Shown here piece after piece: positions 6,324 to 12,721 of a stretch of DNA of 12,721 nt. The DNA comes from Actinomycetota bacterium (GTDB lineage: Bacteria; Actinomycetota; Actinomycetes; Nanopelagicales; Nanopelagicaceae). Below the pieces are notes generated by a model that worked only from the letters and a program-made list of their open reading frames with translations, did not search any database and was not told the DNA's origin. The first letter of the stretch is position 1. Every line of letters starts with the position of its first letter. The stretch spans positions 1 through 12,721 of the forward strand of contig CANHRF010000014.1 of assembly GCA_947463335.1 (NCBI GenBank), written 5' to 3'. A program made the translations under genes and the position numbers.

Positions 6324-8079
6324 AATTGCTTTAACAATCGTATTGGCGCTAGTCGCCAGTAGTTTTACGACCTCTGCTGCTGCAAATAATCCGATCCCGC
6401 CACGGAAAATCTTTACGGGTTGGATTCCGTACTGGTCAATGAATACTTCGCTCCAGGCTGCTGTGAATAATGCAGATCTTATAAAAGAGGTAATGCCTTT
6501 TTGGTACACCCTTAGACACAACTCGAAAACAAAGACAACATCTGTTTTCGATCTATTTAGCCCAGCAAACCCAAGTATTCCAATTGCACGACCGCTAGCA
6601 ACTATGCGTGCAGCTGGATTCCAGATAATTCCAACCATCACCGATGGCACAGAAAAGTTGGTCTTATCTAACTTATTGGCGAGCCCAGAAAATCGCACCA
6701 AAATTGCCAGGACAATCTTCGATTTTGTAGAGAAGAATAATTTCGATGGAATCGATCTTGATCTTGAAGGATTTGCCTTCGTTGATGGCAGTTCAACTTG
6801 GGCGAAGACTGCACCGCGTTGGGCAGCCTTTGTTAAAGAGTTATCGGGACTTTTGCGAGCTAAAAAGAAATTACTTTCGGTATCGACTCCATATAACTTT
6901 AATCCCGCGGAAAGACAGAAGGGCTACACAGTTTATGCCTGGCCGCAGATAGCCCCTTATATCGATCGCTTAAGAATTATGACTTATGACTATTCTGTTT
7001 CGAAGGTAGGACCAATTGGCCCGCTTGCATGGACTGAAAAGACAGTTGCATATGCCACATCCATAATGCCAGCATCGAAAGTTTATTTAGGAGTTGCTGG
7101 ATTCGGTCGAGATTGGGTAACTAAGGTAGAAGGTGTATGTCCGGCACCTTTTGCCAAAGCAATTAAAGTCGGCGCAAAAGCAGCAACGTTTCTGATGCGT
7201 AACGCGGCAGATATTGCTGCTACTTACAACACAACACCGGTATTTGATTCAAAAACGGGAGAGGCAACCTTTACTTACAAGAAGATGTATGAAGGAACTA
7301 CTGGTGCTGGACTATCAACTGTTTGTACAGCAACACGGACCGTGTGGTATCAAAATGCACAGAGCTATAAATTGCGTGCGGATTTAGTCGCGAAATACAA
7401 ACTAGGTGGACTCACTGCTTGGACTGTGGGTATGGAAGATCCAGGTGCAATGGGGTTAATTCGCGAAGTTGGACAGAAAATGGCTCAAGCAAAAGTCTTG
7501 AGCACTTTCAAAACAGATACGACATCAACAGTTTATGGACGACCAATAACTTTGAGTGGAGAGTTCAAACAAATTACCTTGGAAGAAACGTCAGCTGTTG
7601 TCTCAGCGCCCGTTCGAATTGAAGGCAAGCGAGTTGCCGACGGCGAATGGGAGTTACTTGGAACCGTGAATACGGGTCCGGATGGCAAAATTACTTTGCC
7701 GCTCTTACTAGGGAAGACAACCACGATTAAATTAGTGACCTTAGAAACTTGGGAACGTTCTTATTCTTCTAGTAATGAAATTTCAATTCAGGTCGACCGA
7801 ACATTTTCTTTAAACGCGCCAGGCACAGTTAAGCGAAATACACCTTTTACTGTTTCAGGAGTAGTGCGCCCAAGAAGTGCTGGGGTAACGGTTTCGCAAA
7901 TGAAGTTCTCATCAGGTGCTTGGAAGAGCGTTGCAACGAAAACCACCGATGAACAAGGCGCTTTCGCCTTTGAGATCTCTGGCGAAAAGCGGGGGATCGT
8001 GCGCTATCAGGTCATCGTGCAAGGCGATTCAACTTGGCGGCAGGTAACCGCGCCAGAATTCTCTATCATTATCCGGTGA
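6289..8079 (+). CDS. Secreted glycoside hydrolase family 18-like protein with C-terminal Ig-like domains
   Basis: 596 aa. Residues 1-32 form a signal peptide: basic SKINRLKNK, a hydrophobic core about 13-24, and an Ala-rich cleavage region near 30-32. The TIM barrel (about 40-400) opens with FTGWIPYW (42-49), carries the GH18 catalytic motif DGIDLDLE (153-160) with Glu160 as the expected acid, and has MTYDYS (231-236) and [14 protein letters not shown] (373-386) on later strands. GH18 members with this layout hydrolyse chitin or peptidoglycan amino-sugar links; which one is unknown. Two beta-rich repeats follow (about 405-503 and 505-596), resembling Ig-like or macroglobulin-like wall-attachment modules. 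The start overlaps DUF3039 by 35 nt; any later start would destroy the signal peptide. The stop shares one base with clpS (TGATG). I do not recall this gene in the equivalent Mycobacterium cluster. Confidence 0.85.
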   Translation: MTASKINRLKNKIALTIVLALVASSFTTSAAANNPIPPRKIFTGWIPYWSMNTSLQAAVNNADLIKEVMPFWYTLRHNSKTKTTSVFDLFSPANPSIPIARPLATMRAAGFQIIPTITDGTEKLVLSNLLASPENRTKIARTIFDFVEKNNFDGIDLDLEGFAFVDGSSTWAKTAPRWAAFVKELSGLLRAKKKLLSVSTPYNFNPAERQKGYTVYAWPQIAPYIDRLRIMTYDYSVSKVGPIGPLAWTEKTVAYATSIMPASKVYLGVAGFGRDWVTKVEGVCPAPFAKAIKVGAKAATFLMRNAADIAATYNTTPVFDSKTGEATFTYKKMYEGTTGAGLSTVCTATRTVWYQNAQSYKLRADLVAKYKLGGLTAWTVGMEDPGAMGLIREVGQKMAQAKVLSTFKTDTTSTVYGRPITLSGEFKQITLEETSAVVSAPVRIEGKRVADGEWELLGTVNTGPDGKITLPLLLGKTTTIKLVTLETWERSYSSSNEISIQVDRTFSLNAPGTVKRNTPFTVSGVVRPRSAGVTVSQMKFSSGAWKSVATKTTDEQGAFAFEISGEKRGIVRYQVIVQGDSTWRQVTAPEFSIIIR

Positions 8080-8375
8080 TGGTTAAAACAGATACCAAGA
8101 TAGAAGAGGAGATTCGTGCAATCTTCTCTGGTGATACTCCTTGGGTAACAATTGTTTGGGATGACCCAGTTAATTTAATGACCTACGTAACCTATGTTTT
8201 GATGGAGTTATTTGGATTTTCCAAAGCAAAAGCTCAAGAGTTAATGATGAAGGTTCATACCGAAGGTAAAGCAGTTGTCTCAACTGGAAGTCGCGAAGAG
8301 ATGGAACACGATGTCGCCCGCCTGCACGAATATGGACTCTGGGCAACGCTGCAGCGAGGCGATCAAGCGCTATGA
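8079..8375 (+). CDS. clpS: ATP-dependent Clp protease adaptor ClpS
   Basis: N-degron adaptor that hands substrates with bulky hydrophobic N-terminal residues to the Clp AAA+ unfoldase; 98 aa, normal length. The core [18 protein letters not shown] (20-37) contains the acidic/Asn pocket residues Asp28, Asp29 and Asn32. [11 protein letters not shown] (57-67) carries the conserved His60, and the C-terminal [13 protein letters not shown] block is typical of actinobacterial ClpS. An in-frame start at 8034 would add 15 residues, but it lies inside the preceding gene and is atypical for the family. The ATG at 8079 overlaps the upstream stop by one base and gives the usual N-terminus. Its end overlaps the DUF2017 gene by 4 nt (ATGA), suggesting coupled synthesis. 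Confidence 0.94.
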   Translation: MVKTDTKIEEEIRAIFSGDTPWVTIVWDDPVNLMTYVTYVLMELFGFSKAKAQELMMKVHTEGKAVVSTGSREEMEHDVARLHEYGLWATLQRGDQAL

Positions 8376-8926
8376 AATCTGAGGGCTTTAGACGCCACGG
8401 TAGCAATTCATATATCGCTGAATTCGCAGAGAACGAACGAGAGATACTGATCAATTTAGCGGAGCAGATTATTGAACTCCTGGCAGAACGTATTGATCAC
8501 GGCCACGAAGATCCACTCGCCGCTATGGTCGGTATAACGTCACACGATTCACCTCCTGAAGATGAAGTGCTTCACCGCTTGCTACCAAACGCTTATCAAG
8601 ATCAAGCTGACTCTGCAGAATTTCGTCGCTACACCGAATCGACTTTGCGCAACAAGAAACAAGCGCACGCAATGGCGATGCGCATGTATTTGAAGAGCGC
8701 CGAAGATGGCGTAATTGATTTAGATCACGATGGTGCAAATGCTTGGCTAGGAGCAGTAAACGATATTCGCCTTGCTTTGGGTGTGCGCCTGAATGTGCAA
8801 GAGCGTTCGCAAGATGAATTAGAACTTCTGGCGCCAGATGACCCGCTACGCGGGGTTTATATCGTCTATGGCTGGCTCGGTTGGCTGCAAGAAGGATTGA
8901 TTGCAGCCTTAATGGATGATAACTAG
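8372..8926 (+). CDS. DUF2017 family protein, ClpS-linked
   Basis: 184 aa, a DUF2017 protein of unknown function whose gene follows clpS in many actinobacteria (Rv1332 in M. tuberculosis). Conserved blocks seen here: [20 protein letters not shown] (64-83), [13 protein letters not shown] (84-96), and [16 protein letters not shown] (125-140) near the C-terminal half, ending with [11 protein letters not shown] (167-177). It is predominantly helical, acidic and soluble, with no cysteines and no signal or membrane segment. The 4-nt ATGA overlap with clpS argues for stoichiometric translation and a role alongside ClpS, perhaps as a co-adaptor or regulator; that role is inference from gene order only. 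A 27-nt gap separates it from mec. Confidence 0.88.
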   Translation: MKSEGFRRHGSNSYIAEFAENEREILINLAEQIIELLAERIDHGHEDPLAAMVGITSHDSPPEDEVLHRLLPNAYQDQADSAEFRRYTESTLRNKKQAHAMAMRMYLKSAEDGVIDLDHDGANAWLGAVNDIRLALGVRLNVQERSQDELELLAPDDPLRGVYIVYGWLGWLQEGLIAALMDDN

Positions 8927-8938
8927 CGGGATGAAAGT

Positions 8939-8944
8939 TAGGAT
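8939..8944 (+). promoter_or_regulatory. Possible -10 element upstream of mec
   Basis: TAGGAT ends 9 nt before the ATG at 8954, which would give a leader of about 2-3 nt. No clear Shine-Dalgarno sequence lies in the 27-nt gap. The match is weaker in spacing than the other leaderless boxes here. Confidence 0.3.
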
Positions 8945-8953
8945 AGAACTCTT

Positions 8954-9370
8954 ATGTCATTAGTTATCTCTCGCGCTTTTGTAGATGCGATCGTCGAGCA
9001 ATCTCGCGCGGAATACCCCGACGAATGTTGCGGCGTAATTCTCGGACCAGTTGGATCAGGGAAAGCAGAGCGTCTAAAGGCAATGGTGAATGCAGCGCAC
9101 TCACCAACATTTTATGAATTTGATCCAAAAGATTTGCTGGCACTTTATCGCGAGGTAGATGACCGCGATGAAGAGATCGTAGTTATTTATCATTCTCACA
9201 CTGAGACCGAGGCTTATCCATCTCGCACTGATATCGCATATGCCGGCGAGCCCGGGGCGCATTATGTGCTGGTCTCTAGCCGCGAAGAGATTGCACCTGC
9301 GATTGAATTCCGCTCCTATCGCATAATTGACGGCGTAGTCACCGAGGAAGAAGTTTCAATTACCGATTAA
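8954..9370 (+). CDS. mec: Mec-type JAMM/Mov34 metallopeptidase (CysO-cysteine hydrolase)
   Basis: 138 aa, M67 family zinc metallopeptidase. The JAMM signature is complete: Glu24 in YPDECCG, then His80-x-His82, Ser90 and Asp93 in HSHTETEAYPSRTD, with the H-x-H-x7-S-x2-D spacing. In M. tuberculosis the orthologue (Rv1334) cleaves the newly formed CysO-Cys adduct after the di-glycine, releasing cysteine and recycling the carrier. The next two genes, cysO and cysM, are the other parts of that pathway, which makes this assignment much firmer than a generic JAMM protein. It is cytoplasmic. Mycobacterium has a further gene (Rv1333, a peptidase/hydrolase) between DUF2017 and mec that is missing here. 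Confidence 0.93.
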   Translation: MSLVISRAFVDAIVEQSRAEYPDECCGVILGPVGSGKAERLKAMVNAAHSPTFYEFDPKDLLALYREVDDRDEEIVVIYHSHTETEAYPSRTDIAYAGEPGAHYVLVSSREEIAPAIEFRSYRIIDGVVTEEEVSITD

Positions 9371-9383
9371 GGTATTTCTTCGC

Positions 9384-9389
9384 CATAAT
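9384..9389 (+). promoter_or_regulatory. -10 element of cysO, predicted leaderless
   Basis: CATAAT (5 of 6 to TATAAT) ends 6 nt before the ATG at 9396, in the 25-nt gap after mec, with no Shine-Dalgarno sequence. This suggests an internal start so that cysO-cysM can be expressed apart from clpS-mec. Confidence 0.45.
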
Positions 9390-9395
9390 AAAGCC

Positions 9396-10621
<1,226 letters not shown>

Positions 10622-10641
10622 ATCTCTGTTAAAACTCAAGG

Positions 10642-10647
10642 TACTCT
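10642..10647 (+). promoter_or_regulatory. -10 element of murI, predicted leaderless
   Basis: TACTCT ends 7 nt before the GTG at 10655, with no Shine-Dalgarno sequence in the 33-nt gap. A 4-bp dyad (CAAG 10637-10640, CTTG 10646-10649) overlaps it and is too short to interpret. Confidence 0.4.
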
Positions 10648-10654
10648 TGCCTAT

Positions 10655-11458
10655 GTGAGTGATGCACCGATTGGAATATTTGATTCAGGAGTTGGCGGGT
10701 TAACCGTCGCACGTGCAATTCTTGATCAACTTCCAAACGAATCAACTCTTTATATTGGAGATACCGCAAGAGGTCCGTACGGTCCGCGTTCACTTGCTGA
10801 AGTTAGAACTTACTCGTTAGAAACTTTAGATTATTTAGTCGAACAGGGCGTAAAAGCACTTGTGATCGCTTGCAACACCGCCAGCGCGGCAATGTTGCGC
10901 GATGCGCGAGAGAGATACTCAATTCCGGTAATCGAAGTTATTCAGCCTGCGGTGCGTCGCGCCGTTGCTGCTACACGCACGGGGCGAATTGGCGTAATCG
11001 GAACTCAGGCAACGATTGATTCCAAAGCTTATCTAGATGCTTTTGCCGCAGCTCCTCAATTGCAGATTACATCAATTGCTTGTCCACTCTTTGTGGAATA
11101 TGTCGAACGTGGAGAAACTTCAGGCGATGCCATCACGAAGATTGCGCGCGATTACTTAGCGCCAATGATGGAATCCGATGTCGATACTCTGGTTTTGGGG
11201 TGCACCCACTATCCGCTGCTCACAGGTGTTATTTCATATGTAATGGGCAATAACGTTTCATTGGTCTCTAGCGCTGAAGAAACGGCTAAGGATCTATATC
11301 GAAATTTAGTTGAGAATTCACTTCTGCGTGCGCCTGGCAAAACCCCTGCAACACATAACTTTTTAGCAACTGGCGATTCAGCTGCCTTCGAAATTTTGGC
11401 GCGACGATTCTTGGGACCCGAAGTGGGTTCTGTACAGCACGTTTCAAGCCTCAAATGA
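10655..11458 (+). CDS. murI: Glutamate racemase
   Basis: 267 aa, cofactor-independent racemase making D-glutamate for peptidoglycan stem peptides in the cytoplasm. The N-terminus [13 protein letters not shown] (6-18) holds Asp10 and Ser11. The two catalytic cysteines are Cys73 in ACNTAS and Cys183 in [17 protein letters not shown] (33-43) and IEVIQPAV (93-100) are also family blocks. The length is normal. The start is GTG, because the ATG two bases earlier is immediately followed by a stop. It lies 33 nt after cysM and 41 nt before rph; in Mycobacterium a rhomboid gene precedes and a metallo-beta-lactamase-fold gene (Rv1339) follows murI, and neither is here. Confidence 0.96.
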   Translation: MSDAPIGIFDSGVGGLTVARAILDQLPNESTLYIGDTARGPYGPRSLAEVRTYSLETLDYLVEQGVKALVIACNTASAAMLRDARERYSIPVIEVIQPAVRRAVAATRTGRIGVIGTQATIDSKAYLDAFAAAPQLQITSIACPLFVEYVERGETSGDAITKIARDYLAPMMESDVDTLVLGCTHYPLLTGVISYVMGNNVSLVSSAEETAKDLYRNLVENSLLRAPGKTPATHNFLATGDSAAFEILARRFLGPEVGSVQHVSSLK

Positions 11459-11499
11459 AAATTCAGATAAAACCTCTAGCAATAATGGATTGGAAGTAA

Positions 11500-12225
11500 A
11501 TGGCACGCATCGATGGAAGAAGAGAAGACCAACTTCGCGAGATAAAAATTACGCGAAAGTGGCTTGATCATGCTGAAGGTTCTGTACTCGTTGAATTTGG
11601 TAAGACGCGCGTGCTCTGCGTTGCCTCATTTACTCCAGGTGTTCCACGTTGGCTCAAAGATTCTGGCAATGGCTGGGTCACATCAGAGTATGCAATGTTG
11701 CCGCGTGCAACTCACACACGATCAGATCGTGAGAGCGTTAAAGGAAAATTAGGCGGACGCACCCAAGAGATCTCCCGTTTGGTCGGACGTTCTTTGCGCG
11801 CAATCGTGGATATGAAAGAGCTCGGTGAAAATACAATCGTTATCGATTGTGATGTTTTACAGGCAGATGGTGGAACCCGCACCGCGGCTATCACTGGCGC
11901 ATATGTTGCTTTGGCGGATGCAATTACTTGGGCAAAAGCGCAAGGCCATATCAAAGCAAACTCCAAACCACTAAGCGATTCAGTTGCGGCGGTCTCAGTT
12001 GGAATCATCGATGGCGTTCCAATGTTAGATCTTTGCTATGAAGAAGATGTTCGTGCAGATACAGATATGAATGTTGTTTGCAGCGGCGATGGTCGATTTA
12101 TTGAAGTGCAAGGTACTGCCGAAGGCGTGCCCTTTGATCGCTCATTACTTAACTCACTTCTTGATTTAGCCGTGGCTGGTTGTGTTGAACTGGGAGAAAT
12201 TCAGAAAGCAGCCCTTGCTAAGTGA
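11500..12225 (+). CDS. rph: Ribonuclease PH
   Basis: 241 aa phosphorolytic 3'-5' exoribonuclease that trims tRNA 3' ends; it forms a hexamer. It starts with the standard [30 protein letters not shown] (85-101) includes phosphate-binding Arg87. [19 protein letters not shown] (116-134) and RADTDMNVV (185-193), with the catalytic-region Asp187 and Asp189, follow. Length and order are normal. The ATG is preceded by GGAAG only 3 nt away, too close for an ideal Shine-Dalgarno. An AATAAT box at 11481-11486 could drive a very short leader. The stop overlaps the rdgB GTG by 4 nt (GTGA), the usual rph-rdgB coupling. Confidence 0.97.
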   Translation: MARIDGRREDQLREIKITRKWLDHAEGSVLVEFGKTRVLCVASFTPGVPRWLKDSGNGWVTSEYAMLPRATHTRSDRESVKGKLGGRTQEISRLVGRSLRAIVDMKELGENTIVIDCDVLQADGGTRTAAITGAYVALADAITWAKAQGHIKANSKPLSDSVAAVSVGIIDGVPMLDLCYEEDVRADTDMNVVCSGDGRFIEVQGTAEGVPFDRSLLNSLLDLAVAGCVELGEIQKAALAK

Positions 12226-12721
12226 GTCCGCACAAGTTACTTCTTGCGACTCGAAATAAAGGAAAGATTGAAGAGTTCCGTCGCATCCTTGACGATATTG
12301 CCGCAGGCGAGATAGAACTAGTAGGGCTTGAAGCGTTTCCTGATCTACACGATGTAGATGAGACAGGATCAACTTTCGAAGAGAATGCTCTCTTGAAGGC
12401 TCGTGAAATGTCTTTCGCTTCCGGTCTTCCTGCGATCGCAGATGACAGCGGGCTATGTGTTGACTTTCTAAATGGAGATCCCGGAATCTACTCTGCGCGT
12501 TGGGCCGGAAATCACGGCGACGATAAAGCTAATACTGCAAAGGTTTTACAATCTTTAAGCGGAGTTCCAGATGAAAAGCGGAGCGCACACTTCACTTGTG
12601 TAGCTGCGCTGGTATTGCCAGATGGCCGCTCTCATGTTGAAGAAGCACAGTTCAATGGTTGGATTTTGCATAGCCCCATCGGCGATCAAGGTTTTGGCTA
12701 TGACCCAATCTTTAGGCCTGA
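12222..12721 (+). CDS. rdgB: XTP/dITP diphosphatase (RdgB/HAM1 family), truncated by the window end
   Basis: House-cleaning pyrophosphatase that hydrolyses ITP, dITP and XTP so that deaminated purines do not enter nucleic acids. Only the first 166 codons are present; roughly the last 35 of a typical 200-aa protein lie beyond the window. Starting at GTG 12222, translation gives the nucleotide-binding [12 protein letters not shown] (8-19), [10 protein letters not shown] (51-60), the metal/catalytic ADDSGL (73-78), GIYSARWAG (88-96) and GFGYDPIF (157-164). The reading frame is open to the last base. The GTG overlaps the rph stop by 4 nt, indicating translational coupling. No internal defect is seen. 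Confidence 0.95.
   Translation, partial: MSPHKLLLATRNKGKIEEFRRILDDIAAGEIELVGLEAFPDLHDVDETGSTFEENALLKAREMSFASGLPAIADDSGLCVDFLNGDPGIYSARWAGNHGDDKANTAKVLQSLSGVPDEKRSAHFTCVAALVLPDGRSHVEEAQFNGWILHSPIGDQGFGYDPIFRP

Noticed and set aside
6120..6701. A 193-codon open frame on the minus strand
   Set aside because: It lies fully antisense to DUF3039 and the GH18-like gene, both with clear family motifs. Its translation is Phe/Val-rich with no recognisable domain.
8034..8078. An upstream in-frame ATG that would extend ClpS by 15 residues
   Set aside because: It lies inside the preceding gene, and the extension is unlike ClpS N-termini. The ATG at 8079 has the usual one-base stop/start overlap.
1121..8931. 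Identical AACTAGCGGGA at the ends of the pirin (1121-1131) and DUF2017 (8921-8931) genes
   Set aside because: An 11-nt repeat is expected several times by chance in a window of this size, and the flanks do not match.
10637..10649. CAAG-GTACT-CTTG hairpin before murI as an operator
   Set aside because: Arms of only 4 bp with no further symmetry; it overlaps the -10 box but carries too little information.

Overview
The window looks like a compact, streamlined actinobacterial chromosome. The gene run clpS, DUF2017, mec, cysO, cysM, murI, rph, rdgB on the right is the order known from Mycobacterium and Streptomyces. DUF3039 and a CysO-dependent CysM are also actinobacterial hallmarks. Base composition is only moderate in G+C, intergenic gaps are a few to a few tens of bases, and several genes that separate these loci in Mycobacterium are absent. 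This fits a small-genome freshwater lineage of the acI / Nanopelagicales type. The lineage is an inference; the phylum is well supported.

Layout. 1-1126: a pirin-family cupin behind a promoter whose spacer is filled by a perfect 8-bp inverted repeat. 1127-1316: the only gap of note, with two small GC-rich hairpins, a long imperfect hairpin (1216-1278) and the promoter of the next gene. 1317-2225: trhO, a tRNA uridine-34 hydroxylase of the rhodanese superfamily. It runs tail to tail into a minus-strand block (2222-6017): pntB, pntAB and pntAA (proton-translocating NAD(P) transhydrogenase with a split alpha subunit), preceded by argF (ornithine carbamoyltransferase). argF is divergent from a long plus-strand run starting at 6054: DUF3039, a secreted GH18-like glycosidase, clpS, DUF2017, mec, cysO, cysM, murI, rph, and rdgB cut by the window edge.

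How the genes work together. PntAA/AB/B use the proton gradient to make NADPH. Mec, CysO and CysM form the sulfur-carrier route to cysteine: thiocarboxylated CysO donates sulfur to O-phosphoserine on CysM, and Mec releases cysteine from CysO. ClpS (with DUF2017 as a possible partner) feeds N-degron substrates to ClpAP/ClpCP. MurI supplies D-glutamate for the cell wall, Rph trims RNA 3' ends and RdgB removes non-canonical purine nucleotides.

A repeated regulatory theme is a -10-like hexamer ending 6-7 nt before the start codon, which implies leaderless transcripts for trhO, pntAA, argF, DUF3039, cysO and murI. The pirin gene is the exception, with a clear Shine-Dalgarno sequence. No tRNA, rRNA, insertion sequence, CRISPR array or prophage gene was seen. 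I found no clearly new multi-gene system. The best leads are the long hairpin at 1216-1278, the pirin operator, the variant C-terminal motif of ArgF, and the tight ClpS/DUF2017/Mec/CysO/CysM grouping.
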